Shown here: in pieces, positions 25,129 to 34,706 of the stretch
How positions within the stretch are numbered: the stretch's first letter is position 1
How the letters are laid out: the number at the start of each line of letters is the position of its first letter
Source: Saccharicrinis sp963677245
GTDB lineage: Bacteria > Bacteroidota > Bacteroidia > Bacteroidales > Marinilabiliaceae
DNA: 64,000 nucleotides
Assembly (NCBI GenBank): GCA_963677245.1
Contig: OY781921.1
Span: 2,294,001 to 2,358,000 of the forward strand
Direction: 5' to 3'
The notes under the pieces: generated by a model
What the model was told of the DNA's origin: nothing
The model's input: the letters and a program-made list of their open reading frames with translations, nothing else
The model's database searches: none
Program-made: the position numbers and the translations under genes

Positions 25129-26778
25129 CTAAAGTTCTATCCTTAACGAATAAATACTATTAGCTGATATTTTAATTTTAAGATGCTTTGAATCATCGCT
25201 TAAAACTGTTTCCACATCCTTCATATTGTAATTTTCTGAAGTTTCAATTGCTTTATGAGTGGTAATTTCAACAGGCATCTTGATAAATGTTTCGTAATCA
25301 TCATCAGTCATATTCAATGCAACAACTGTAATTACATCCTCGGTGTCGTTAATATATGCGGTTGCAAGAATATCTTCATCCAGTCCTTCGATGCTTATAC
25401 GTGTCATTCCTGTTGCATAAGCTGAGTAGTGGCCCATAATGTAGCCGTTTTTCATTATTTCTCCTTCAGGGACATAAGCATAGTCAGCATTATTATCGCC
25501 AATCATACCGTAGAACCTTTTCAGGTACCAGTATACATAAGCACTGCAATACCCTTCCATACACATGTGCATTTCCAAACCCAGTTTCTCAAGATTATAT
25601 GCCCATGTTTTGTAACTTCCGTTTTCCAAATCATCGCCATAACTTCCAAATAGTTTCTCTGTCATCCACCAGCTTTTTCCTGCAGCTTTTAACTTTGTGG
25701 GATATAAATCACATATATAATCGTGCCTGTTTTTTACATAACTACTCGACAAATCAGTAAAACCCTGATACAAGTGCCCTGCAATAATATCGGCATTGGC
25801 AAAAGCTTCGGGAGAATTGATTACTGCATTGGTATAATTGGACTGAAAGCCACATGCTTCAGGCGACATGAGTTTAACTCCTGTTGCTCTTATTTTAGCA
25901 CCATAATCAGCGGTAAATGTTGCAATTTCCTCAGGAGTCCAATAGGTAAAATGCATATCGGGTTCGTTTTGTACAGATACCGCATATATATTTACACCCT
26001 TGGTTTTCATATAATTTATATACTCAATAATATGGTCGGCATATGCATCGTAGTTTTCAGCAGGTAAATGCTTGTCGTTCAATTCGCCGTCGCCATCTTT
26101 ATCAACATAATCAGCCAATGCATCGGTGCAGTCCCATGGACAGGCAAAAATAATAGCTCCATAGTTTTGCGCCTGTAAAGCGCCAGCAATATCATCGTCC
26201 CAGTTTGACTTATTCGGATAAATCATCAAACGCAGGATAGAATATTGCAATTTACCATTAGGATCGTACATGGTGGCAAGTTCGTCTGAATCAATCATAT
26301 CTTGGGAAGATAACCAAATAGTAGGGTTGTACATACCGCCAAACCCCACAACCTCCTGATGTTTTGTATTTGCACTGACCGTAGCTACAGGTAATGTACT
26401 TTGATTAACAATAACCGTTTCCTTTTCCCCAGTTTCTTTGTTTACCACATATATCTCCTGTGAACGTTCTGCGATAGAACTATTTTCGGATACAGTAAAC
26501 GTAATTGTTGTTAAGTCGCTACCACCTGCTTTGCCTCCTGATATTGGCGATATATTACTAATGATACTATTATTTGTACTATTCTCTATTTCCCACTCTA
26601 CATTATCCCACACTACTATTGCACTTGATTGACCTCCTTTACTTGACACCGAAATTTCGGACTTTGAAAACTTTGCAAACCCTTCGCTTTTTTCCACCTC
26701 AATATCATCATCGGACTTTGAACAAGAGAATAAACCTACGGATAACAGGAATATGATAACATATTTAAAACAACTCAT
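25129..26778 (-). CDS. GH30 family glucuronoxylanase-like enzyme with BACON domain (lipoprotein)
   Basis: This is a probable endo-acting xylanase that cuts glucuronoxylan near glucuronate side groups; subfamily GH30_8 is inferred, not proven. The 549-residue lipoprotein starts with a signal ending in LFSCS, followed by a BACON domain (about 35-128), which often binds glycans or mucin. In the TIM barrel the acid/base is Glu 272 in VSVQNEPD and the nucleophile is Glu 374 in WWMTEKLFG. A beta-sandwich closes the protein. It is a single-gene unit flanked by terminators at 25068 and 26832. Tagging to the outer surface by the lipobox is expected. Confidence 0.88.
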   Translation of the reverse strand: MSCFKYVIIFLLSVGLFSCSKSDDDIEVEKSEGFAKFSKSEISVSSKGGQSSAIVVWDNVEWEIENSTNNSIISNISPISGGKAGGSDLTTITFTVSENSSIAERSQEIYVVNKETGEKETVIVNQSTLPVATVSANTKHQEVVGFGGMYNPTIWLSSQDMIDSDELATMYDPNGKLQYSILRLMIYPNKSNWDDDIAGALQAQNYGAIIFACPWDCTDALADYVDKDGDGELNDKHLPAENYDAYADHIIEYINYMKTKGVNIYAVSVQNEPDMHFTYWTPEEIATFTADYGAKIRATGVKLMSPEACGFQSNYTNAVINSPEAFANADIIAGHLYQGFTDLSSSYVKNRHDYICDLYPTKLKAAGKSWWMTEKLFGSYGDDLENGSYKTWAYNLEKLGLEMHMCMEGYCSAYVYWYLKRFYGMIGDNNADYAYVPEGEIMKNGYIMGHYSAYATGMTRISIEGLDEDILATAYINDTEDVITVVALNMTDDDYETFIKMPVEITTHKAIETSENYNMKDVETVLSDDSKHLKIKISANSIYSLRIEL

Positions 26779-26822
26779 TCTAATTAGATTTTTGATGTCA
26801 TGTTATATAAATGATAACATGG

Positions 26823-26830
26823 CAAAATTA
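26823..26830 (-). promoter_or_regulatory. Possible -7 element for the GH30 gene
   Basis: On the minus strand this reads TAATTTTG, fitting TAnnTTTG, 44 bp before the GH30 start. No -33 element is clear because the upstream terminator occupies that place. Confidence 0.3.
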
Positions 26831-26831
26831 A

Positions 26832-26874
26832 AAATCTCCCTTCCCTTATGTAAAACAAGCAGGAAGGGAGATTT
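26832..26874 (-). terminator. Terminator of the xus-like operon
   Basis: AAATCTCCCTTCC (26832-26844) pairs with GGAAGGGAGATTT (26862-26874), a perfect 13-bp stem. On the minus strand a T-rich tail follows. It separates the Sus operon from GH30. Confidence 0.9.
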
Positions 26875-26899
26875 GCTCTATTCTACTATTCTTATTGTA

Positions 26900-28966
26900 C
26901 TATTCTTGAGCGCCCAGTCCAACAGCAAAACCAGCAAATGATTGTTTCCTGTTGTAACCTGAGTCCCACAAGCCTTTAAAGTCATCAGCAGGACTTGATA
27001 AAGAAATACCAAATTGTTGCCCTGCTGGAACCTTGGATTTATACATGTTCACCAACGTTTTATATGCCTCAGATTGTAAAGCATAAGACTCATCTGTAGC
27101 TTCCTCAACAGCAATGCATAGGTTTGTAATATAAACCAACTTGCCAGTTGCAGCCAAATCATCAAGCATATCTCCAACGTCATTTAAGTCTGAATCCAGA
27201 TCTAACGGTAGGCTTACCGCTACTCCATCTATATCTGAAATAGTATTAAGTGCATTTACTACAGCATTTAGTTTCGCACTATTGGTATTTAAGCCAGTTT
27301 CGCCAATAAATAACTTAGTACCTGAAACTGCACTTGCTTTTGCATCGCTAAAAGCTTTTGCAACATAATCATCGCCTATATAATCTGCCCAATAGAATTC
27401 TCCTTCAGCACTTGAACCTCCACTTACAGCAATACTTCCATCTTCGGCAAATGGGTTAGATACAATTGTCCAGGCACTGATTTTATCTCCCGTTTCAGAC
27501 AAAACGTTTGTTACATACTCGCCAAGTGCCTCATCAACTGCCATCTTTTTTAATTCTTCTGCTACTTCCAACGTTACCTCTTCCTGTGTCAGAACCGAGG
27601 ATCCCTTTCCTGTTGGTTCATTAGCAGAGAGTGTGAAATAGAACCTATCTAGTTTATAGCCATTTTCTCTAATACAAGCAGCAAAAACATTTTCACCTTC
27701 TGTTAAAGTATAAGTTCCAATATTTACCCACTTCCAAGAGGATGAGCCTAAACTCCACCATGAAAAATTAAATGAACTTCCGTTTACACTGATAAAAAAG
27801 GAATCATCATTTCCACTAGGTCCCCAACCTCTGACCCATAAATTATAGGTGCCTGCTTTATTAGCATTAAAAGTATAGTTATTAATAAATGGCTCTGAAC
27901 CTGCATCATTTGGGGTAAGATAGTTTGCTGCACTATTGGCCAATAGATATTTCCCAGCAGAGGCATCTGCATCATCATTAATTTGCCACTCAGAGCCAAT
28001 ATCACCTTCTTCTGCCTCAACAAATATTTCATCAGGGTTATCCACTGAACCATTCAAATTTACAACAGAAAGTCCCTGAATATTTATATAGTAAGTAACA
28101 TTAGCTGTATATCCCAACTCAATATTAAATGAAAATTCACCACTTCCATCGAAATCATCAGTTTGAAATTTGATTCTGTTCCAACCTAGTTTTGTCGTAA
28201 ACGTAGAAGCTATAGTTCCAGTTCCCATCCAATCCATTTCTGGCTCGTTGTTTTGTAATCCGGTAAAAGTAACTCTACCTTCTCCGATTTGGGTTGAAAG
28301 CAAATAAAAAGTTACCTCAAACTTGGCACCATCTTCAACTGTGTAAACAGGAGACTGTAAAGAAGTAGCATCACTAGCGCCAACAGAAGAACCATTAACC
28401 ATTTTTACGGAAGCATGACCTAAGTAATCTTCTACCGAAACATTACCATTAATGGCCCAACCTGTAAAACTACCATCTTCGACAACACTCTGGTCAACAA
28501 TATTAGGATAAAGAGGTGTCAGGAAAACATACGGAGCTACGGTTGATTTTAGATAAACATCATTTTGATTGATATTAGATACCAAGGCATCTCCATATAC
28601 AGTTAATCCTCTAGTTTGTGCTGTTTCGATAAAGTCATTAATATAGTTGAAATTATAATCTCCCTCATCTGAAACAATTGAGTCAGGATATAACTCTCCG
28701 ACAGGAGTTACCTGCTCAAAGTTTGTTTCTAGCAGAGTAGCCATACTTGTACCGGAAACATTGTTGTTTGATGCATTTGCTCCTAAAATAAGGTCTCCTG
28801 AATAAGATTTTAGTACATCATAACTACTCACTTTTTCGTCTACAATAACACTCGTTGGCTTTTCAATGCTTATACCTGATTCTATTTCTTCATCAAGCTC
28901 TGCACAGGAAAACAAAAACACCGCCGGAGTCAATAAGACTATATATTTTTTTATAAAACTCTTCAT
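26900..28966 (-). CDS. GH10-fold lipoprotein without catalytic glutamates, with inserted binding modules
   Basis: This is probably a xylan-binding surface protein derived from a GH10 xylanase. Numbering is from TTG 28984; the ATG at residue 7 (28966) is the likely start, with lipobox FLFSC. The GH10 barrel begins at about 65-140 (VTPVGELYPDSIVSDEGDYNF matches the VTPENEM...G.YNF strand), is interrupted at about 150-455 by two beta-sandwich modules (a CBM4-like one at 165-310 and a CBM35/6-like one at 320-452), and resumes at about 465-690. The acid/base motif WDVVNE reads WTIVSN (Asn 510), and the nucleophile motif ITELD reads ITNLC (Asn 621). The HTLVWH motif reads DALVSN. In the xus core cluster of Prevotella and Bacteroides this position holds an active GH10 with inserted CBMs. 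Loss of catalysis is read directly; the binding role is inference. Confidence 0.75.
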   Translation of the reverse strand: MKSFIKKYIVLLTPAVFLFSCAELDEEIESGISIEKPTSVIVDEKVSSYDVLKSYSGDLILGANASNNNVSGTSMATLLETNFEQVTPVGELYPDSIVSDEGDYNFNYINDFIETAQTRGLTVYGDALVSNINQNDVYLKSTVAPYVFLTPLYPNIVDQSVVEDGSFTGWAINGNVSVEDYLGHASVKMVNGSSVGASDATSLQSPVYTVEDGAKFEVTFYLLSTQIGEGRVTFTGLQNNEPEMDWMGTGTIASTFTTKLGWNRIKFQTDDFDGSGEFSFNIELGYTANVTYYINIQGLSVVNLNGSVDNPDEIFVEAEEGDIGSEWQINDDADASAGKYLLANSAANYLTPNDAGSEPFINNYTFNANKAGTYNLWVRGWGPSGNDDSFFISVNGSSFNFSWWSLGSSSWKWVNIGTYTLTEGENVFAACIRENGYKLDRFYFTLSANEPTGKGSSVLTQEEVTLEVAEELKKMAVDEALGEYVTNVLSETGDKISAWTIVSNPFAEDGSIAVSGGSSAEGEFYWADYIGDDYVAKAFSDAKASAVSGTKLFIGETGLNTNSAKLNAVVNALNTISDIDGVAVSLPLDLDSDLNDVGDMLDDLAATGKLVYITNLCIAVEEATDESYALQSEAYKTLVNMYKSKVPAGQQFGISLSSPADDFKGLWDSGYNRKQSFAGFAVGLGAQE

Positions 28967-28996
28967 AACTTTTGATTTGAACAATTTATATTCATA

Positions 28997-30025
28997 TTAC
29001 TCAGCCAATTGAAAATATTCAGGAGCAATACCCCTATTTCTACAGACCAATGTATCTTTTGTAGCATAAGTATACCCCAAATCAGTTAGTTCAACAGTAT
29101 AATCAAGGTATATTCCATCTCGGTCTACTCCCCCCATACTGTTTTTCTCTCCATCAGTAACAAACTTACCCGTACCATTGATTGTATAAGCAGTTGAATT
29201 ACTAGACACTGTACAATTGTTATCTTCATCAAATGTCAGGATCAACTCAACTTCAGCTCGTGTTGTTTTATCATCATCTTCATAAATAATAATAGGCAGC
29301 GAACATTCTGTCAATGATAAGGTAGATATACTTACCACCTCATCTTTTTCAACATACTCTTTACTTCGAACATCTGTTACTGTATTAACACCGTCTGATA
29401 TCTCATCTGTTCCTCTTCTCAGATAGTTGGCATGATAAGAGTTTACATATTTAACAGCATACAATACATAATCTTTAGGTACTACTTCCCAATCAGTAGC
29501 TGAAAGCCTATTGGGGTTATCAACAATTGCTTTACCCGACAAGATACTGTCTGCATTAGCGACATCGGTCATTACAACAGGTATTACGTAATGTTGACCA
29601 ATCGTAAGAGGATCTGCAAAAAAGTCATCCGTAAATTCAACCACAACTCCTCCAAGAACACTACCTGACTCTATTACAATCTGATCACTCTCAAAATTAT
29701 AATAGTTACTTGGTAATGCCACTAAATCAGAACCATCTTTGAATGCAACTCCATCACATAAAGACTCGTCAACGGTAATATCAATCGTTCTTTTTTCTAC
29801 GTTTGAATATACGCCTCCCATTGTGGCGGTAATTTTTACTTTATGCTCATTATCTAGAGAATTATCAACCTCAGCATCCTTGCCTAGTTCCAATGTTCTC
29901 AATGGATACTGATTTGCAAAATATACCGTAGTATAATCGAAATCATCATAGCTAACATCTGCGTTCTCACAAGAAAACAATATTCCTGCTATAAAAACCG
30001 CTAATAATATTTTATTTATTTTCAT
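28997..30025 (-). CDS. xusE: DUF1735/DUF5627-type surface glycan-binding lipoprotein (XusE-like)
   Basis: This outer-surface lipoprotein of 342 residues has a signal ending in ILFSC. An N-terminal DUF1735-type Ig-like domain (about 30-165, with YVIPVVMTDVANADSIL) is followed by a beta-rich C-terminal domain of the DUF5627 kind (about 185-340). In the xylan utilization core cluster the gene after the second SusD encodes a protein like this, called XusE; it helps capture xylan for the Sus transporters. It sits 21 bp after the susD stop and 12 bp plus a short leader before the pseudo-GH10, so all are one operon. Family naming is by layout and motif memory. Confidence 0.7.
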   Translation of the reverse strand: MKINKILLAVFIAGILFSCENADVSYDDFDYTTVYFANQYPLRTLELGKDAEVDNSLDNEHKVKITATMGGVYSNVEKRTIDITVDESLCDGVAFKDGSDLVALPSNYYNFESDQIVIESGSVLGGVVVEFTDDFFADPLTIGQHYVIPVVMTDVANADSILSGKAIVDNPNRLSATDWEVVPKDYVLYAVKYVNSYHANYLRRGTDEISDGVNTVTDVRSKEYVEKDEVVSISTLSLTECSLPIIIYEDDDKTTRAEVELILTFDEDNNCTVSSNSTAYTINGTGKFVTDGEKNSMGGVDRDGIYLDYTVELTDLGYTYATKDTLVCRNRGIAPEYFQLAE

Positions 30026-30046
30026 GTTTACTAATATTAAATATTA

Positions 30047-31819
30047 CTATTCCCAACCTCTGTTCTGCTCTAGTTCGTTGTACTTCAAAATCTCGCTATA
30101 TGGGATGGGTCCATAATTCATATAATCGTTGTACGAGCGAAGCTCTACATTGAACACCTGATTTGTACTAACGTCATAACCTTGTGCTGTTTCTGTTAAA
30201 TCAACTCCCCAACGGCGTATGTCCCAAAAACGGAATCCTTCAAAACAAAGCTCTATTCGCCTTTCGTTACGGATAAGTTCACGCATCTTATCTTTATCTC
30301 CAGCACATTCGTCAAGATAAGGGTCTGTAGAAATTCCAAGTCCTCTTTCTCTGATCGATCTAATAACATCAACTGCAGAATAACTTGCTCCAGGTGCCAT
30401 ACCTGTAGGACCGTAAGCTTCATTTGCTGCTTCAGCATAGTTTAAAAACAACTCAGTATATCTGATTCTTGGCGTATAATTTTTCTTCCCTTGCCAATCA
30501 CCTCCGGCAACATCGTAGTTCACGTCCATTCGCAAACGTTTTTTCATATAAAAACCTGTACGAGTTGATGTTTCCATCACATTAATACCATCATTGCTTT
30601 CTGAACTGCTCCCTGTATAAATAGGTGTATCATCTACCCCTGCAATACTACCATTATATATAATATACTGCGACAAACGCGGATCTCTATCTGCAAACGG
30701 GTCTGCACTATTATATACAGTTGATCCATGTGTAATAGGATAACCATCACTATCAGGGAACGCTGCCACTAAGTTCTGAGTAGGATTCATTCTTCCATCC
30801 CCATATAACGAAGGTGGTAAATTAGTTTCTTCTTGCGAAGATGTTTCAGTTGAATAGTTAGTCCTCCATAATATCTCAGCTGGATTATTTCCATTCTCTA
30901 ATTGTGTAAGTTCTGCAGTATTGGTATAATATGTATTACCATCTTCATCCATACCTGCTACACCACCAATAAAATCAAGTACATCTGCCGTGTATACAGC
31001 AGCATCTTCCCAGGTAGTTGTATTTGAACCATCCTGAAATGCAGGACTGGCAGCCAACAAAGCTACTTTTGATTTGTAAGCCTTTGCAATTTGTCCATTT
31101 AACAACTGTTTAAATAAATCGCCCATTACCCTATTATAAGTACCCGCTAAACTAACAATATCTGAATATTTTGCTGGTACGTCACTAAGAGAACCAACGT
31201 TTCCATACTCTTCGGGAAGATAATAAATAGCACTGTCTAAATCAGTAACAATTTGCTTTACACACTCATCAAAAGTTTCACGAGGTGTATTAAAATCAGC
31301 ATTTGCATCCTGAAATTCCGTTAAAATTGGTACACCTAACAGTTCTCCACTTTCTGAAAATCCCCCATGATTTCTTAAAAGATAGTACAAAAACACACCT
31401 CGTAAACCATAAGCTTCACCTTTCATACGCATATTAAACAAAGCAGCAGCTTCAGGATCATTAGCCCAATCTATCTGATCTGTTTTTTCAAGAAAGGTAT
31501 TTAAATATTGGATAGCACCATAACACCTTGACCACATATTAACAGGATTATAAGATGCAGTCCATGAACCTGTAGCCATTTTTAGATAGGAACTACTTTG
31601 ATTGTTGGTTACCGCATCATCCGTGGCATACTCACTATTATCGTATACATTGGGTAAATAACGATATGTTGTAGTTAACACACCTTGGGCATATACAGGA
31701 TCGGTATACATTAAATCCAGATCCTTATGATTTTCAATGGCCGGTTCAAACAAATCATCGCAGCTTGACAACACCATTAAACTGACCAAAAGCAATAAAA
31801 TATTTCTTTTCATTGTCAT
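30047..31819 (-). CDS. xusD: SusD-like outer-membrane lipoprotein (second pair, XusD-like)
   Basis: SusD proteins are lids on the SusC channel that bind oligosaccharides at the cell surface. ATG 31819 (MTMKRNILLLL) or 31813 gives about 590 residues with the lipobox SSCDD; the longer GTG-started frame overlaps the susC stop and is not used. Helical TPR-like stretches such as GEAYGLRGVFLYYLLRNHGG and the C-terminal IRNERRIELCFEGFRFWDIRRW are family signatures. It begins 17 bp after the stop of the partner SusC, so the pair is translationally linked. Confidence 0.9.
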   Translation of the reverse strand: MTMKRNILLLLVSLMVLSSCDDLFEPAIENHKDLDLMYTDPVYAQGVLTTTYRYLPNVYDNSEYATDDAVTNNQSSSYLKMATGSWTASYNPVNMWSRCYGAIQYLNTFLEKTDQIDWANDPEAAALFNMRMKGEAYGLRGVFLYYLLRNHGGFSESGELLGVPILTEFQDANADFNTPRETFDECVKQIVTDLDSAIYYLPEEYGNVGSLSDVPAKYSDIVSLAGTYNRVMGDLFKQLLNGQIAKAYKSKVALLAASPAFQDGSNTTTWEDAAVYTADVLDFIGGVAGMDEDGNTYYTNTAELTQLENGNNPAEILWRTNYSTETSSQEETNLPPSLYGDGRMNPTQNLVAAFPDSDGYPITHGSTVYNSADPFADRDPRLSQYIIYNGSIAGVDDTPIYTGSSSESNDGINVMETSTRTGFYMKKRLRMDVNYDVAGGDWQGKKNYTPRIRYTELFLNYAEAANEAYGPTGMAPGASYSAVDVIRSIRERGLGISTDPYLDECAGDKDKMRELIRNERRIELCFEGFRFWDIRRWGVDLTETAQGYDVSTNQVFNVELRSYNDYMNYGPIPYSEILKYNELEQNRGWE

Positions 31820-31836
31820 ACTTTTTAAAATTTTAA

Positions 31837-34650
31837 TTAGAAAGTAGCTTTTACACCAATGTTGTAAAACCTGCACTGAGGAGCTCGTCCTATATTCATT
31901 TCCATCACTTTACGCTCTTTCGAGATAGTCAACAGATTCTGTCCGTTTGCATAAACACTTAATTCACTCAATAACGAATTCTCGTTAAACATTGACTTTG
32001 GCAAATCATAAGTAAGTTGCACATTACTTATATCGAATCTATTATTATCGTACTGCCAGAATGTTGAATTACGGAAGTTATTAGTATTTGATGTAGATGT
32101 TAATCGAGGATAAGTAGCTGTAGCCGCAGTAGCTTCTGTCCATCGTCCCAATACTTCCTCTGAGTATTTTCTGCTTCCATAAACCCAGTAGTATGACGAA
32201 TTTTTAAAACCAGTAGCTCCTGATTGTCCTTGTCCCATTGCAAACAATGTCCAGTTTTTATACTTTAAAGTAATGTTTATACCATATCGGAAAGGAGAAT
32301 CATACTGACCCAATTCTACCTGGTCGCGTGAATCAACCGTACCATCATTATTCACATCTTTGTACTTTAAATCACCTGGCTGAACTTCACCGAATGTTTG
32401 CGTAGCATGACTGTCAATATCTGCCTGATCTTTGAAGAAACCCTCACTAATATACCCAAATGCAACATATCGAGGTTTACCTGCTCTATATTGATAATCG
32501 TCTTCATATACCTCATCTCTAACTTTAGCTTTGGCATTATTAACCAAGCCAACAACACCTACCTGGTATTCTAAATCGCCTAACTTATTGTTGTAGTTAA
32601 CCGAAAAATCAAAACCAGATCTTGAATCCTGATTAAAGTTGATATATGGAAGATATGAATAATCTATTGAGCCATCCCATGAATACCTGTTATAGTATGA
32701 TGGATAAACTGTATTTTCACCTTGAGTTAACAAACCATCAGTAACAACATCAAAGTAATTTACATCAAATGACACCTTATTACCAAACAAGTTACCTTCA
32801 AGGCCAACTCTTACTTCTTCTCGCGTTATAAAATCTAAATCTGGATTATCTCCTCTTTTAGATAACACAGTAGCTCCTCCCATTGCACCATCATTCCATT
32901 TATAGTTACCATTATCGTCATAGTATCCCTTATACATGTAATACTCATCGATATCTAAATCTTGGTTCAACTTAGCATAAGAAGCAGTCAATTTAAGATT
33001 TTCAATAAATGAAACATCGCTTAAAAAGTTTTCATCGCTTAATCTCCATCCTAGTGATACAGTAGGAGAAAAAGCCCTTCTGTTATCTTCCGGTAGCTTA
33101 GAAGAATGCACAATAGCACCTGAAAAATCAACATAGTATTTATGCGCGTAATTGTAGGCCAATTGCATCCCTAGGTTTGCATTACTTGTTCTATGATAAT
33201 CACTACCGTCATGCCCTTCATCAACCGAGTTACCATACTGGAATCCCCAGGCAATTAAATTACCAGTTACATTGTGGGAAGTATTAAACGTTCTGTTGTA
33301 ATTTAATTGAGAGTAAAACGAAATGGACTGTCTGTACTTTGAATCACCAACATATTCTGAAGTCGAGCTCTCATCTTCACCATATTTGTTAAGACCAATA
33401 ATCATATCCTCGCCATTCATATTTGCCCATATCGGCTCATAAGTAGCATAACCCAACTTATACGCTTCAGAATAATAGTTATTGTAATCAATACTAAATG
33501 CATTCGTAAAAGACAAACCTTCAGTTATTCCACTTAAGTCGGCCGTTGCACTTACTTTAAACTGAAATACGCGCGTTTTATAACGAATATAACCAGCTGC
33601 CAGCATATCAGCAAAAGCATTGGTTTGTACAGCACTATTTCCTCCCAATAAATACTGTCCGTCAATCAGGTGATTACTGTTCTCTACAATACTCTGAAGC
33701 TCTGCATTATTTTGATCGAGCATACTAACCGGCACCAAAGGCGAATACCAATTAGGACGAACGCTTGAAGTAGCACCCCAAAAATTTCCACGACCTGTAT
33801 AGTTGTTATTAAAAATAACAGCCGCATCCGTTTTTGCAGAAAGCCATTTCGTAAGTTTCATATCCACATTACCTCGAACCCTGAAATTCAAATCATTATT
33901 CTCGCTTTGCTCGCCATAATTAACCAAGTCATTGTTATAACTCATTCCAAAGTTAGTATAGTACTGTGTTTTTTCATCACCCCCTGATATTTCCATCGTA
34001 GCATCTGTCATATAATATGCTTTTCCTAGATAATCAGATGAGAAATAATCTACATCCGGATATTTATAAGGGTTAACTCCATTAGCCGTATTATAAATAG
34101 TAGCATCATCGTAAATGCGGGCAACACCATCATTATCAGAAGCCTCGTTATATAAAGTCATATAAGACGCTGCATCCAGATACTTTGGGTAACTTTTAGG
34201 TACATACATTCCTGTATTCACACGCGCTTCGATCGTTAATGGTTGTACTTTACCACGCTTGGTAGTTATTATTACAGCCCCATTAGCGGCTCTACTTCCG
34301 TATAATACAATAGCACTAGCGCTGTTTAGTACAGAAATCGATTCAACTTCCGTAGCATTGATATCATCCGTACTTCGTGGTACACCGTCAACCAAAATCA
34401 ATGGCGTTTCTTGCATCCATAACCCTCCAACAAAACTTGTAATTCCACTGTATGGGTTTGTTTGATAATTTTTCTTCAATATGTCAGCAATATTTACAGT
34501 TGAAACTCCCCCTAAAAGATCCTTCTTTGCCTGAGTTCCAAATGCAACATTTACTAAACTATCTGTTTTTTCCTGTGCCTGAACATCTACCATGGCTATA
34601 CTAAGTATGGCAAATAATGCAGTACAGGTATTTATTAATAATTTCTTCAT
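31837..34650 (-). CDS. xusC: SusC-like TonB-dependent transporter lacking the N-terminal CPDR domain (XusC-like)
   Basis: This outer-membrane channel imports oligosaccharides with TonB energy. ATG 34650 (MKKLLINTC) with its signal peptide ending near VQAQ is chosen over 34698. It has 937 residues. Unlike most SusC proteins it has no carboxypeptidase D-like regulatory domain: the plug starts directly (ADILKKNYQTNPYSGITSFV, ILVDGVPRS, LYGSRAANGAVIITTKRGK), then the barrel follows with a C-terminal FYNIGVKATF strand. The upstream susD stop is 56 bp away. It forms the second half of a tandem susCD-susCD array typical of xylan loci. Confidence 0.9.
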   Translation of the reverse strand: MKKLLINTCTALFAILSIAMVDVQAQEKTDSLVNVAFGTQAKKDLLGGVSTVNIADILKKNYQTNPYSGITSFVGGLWMQETPLILVDGVPRSTDDINATEVESISVLNSASAIVLYGSRAANGAVIITTKRGKVQPLTIEARVNTGMYVPKSYPKYLDAASYMTLYNEASDNDGVARIYDDATIYNTANGVNPYKYPDVDYFSSDYLGKAYYMTDATMEISGGDEKTQYYTNFGMSYNNDLVNYGEQSENNDLNFRVRGNVDMKLTKWLSAKTDAAVIFNNNYTGRGNFWGATSSVRPNWYSPLVPVSMLDQNNAELQSIVENSNHLIDGQYLLGGNSAVQTNAFADMLAAGYIRYKTRVFQFKVSATADLSGITEGLSFTNAFSIDYNNYYSEAYKLGYATYEPIWANMNGEDMIIGLNKYGEDESSTSEYVGDSKYRQSISFYSQLNYNRTFNTSHNVTGNLIAWGFQYGNSVDEGHDGSDYHRTSNANLGMQLAYNYAHKYYVDFSGAIVHSSKLPEDNRRAFSPTVSLGWRLSDENFLSDVSFIENLKLTASYAKLNQDLDIDEYYMYKGYYDDNGNYKWNDGAMGGATVLSKRGDNPDLDFITREEVRVGLEGNLFGNKVSFDVNYFDVVTDGLLTQGENTVYPSYYNRYSWDGSIDYSYLPYINFNQDSRSGFDFSVNYNNKLGDLEYQVGVVGLVNNAKAKVRDEVYEDDYQYRAGKPRYVAFGYISEGFFKDQADIDSHATQTFGEVQPGDLKYKDVNNDGTVDSRDQVELGQYDSPFRYGINITLKYKNWTLFAMGQGQSGATGFKNSSYYWVYGSRKYSEEVLGRWTEATAATATYPRLTSTSNTNNFRNSTFWQYDNNRFDISNVQLTYDLPKSMFNENSLLSELSVYANGQNLLTISKERKVMEMNIGRAPQCRFYNIGVKATF

Positions 34651-34706
34651 TTCATTGCAAATTAAAGTTTGATAAATCAATAAAATCTTTATCATCATTC
34701 ATCAAA

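Noticed and set aside
27784..28053. 89-codon frame inside the pseudo-GH10 gene
   Set aside because: It is another frame of a clearly coding region with a conserved CBM.
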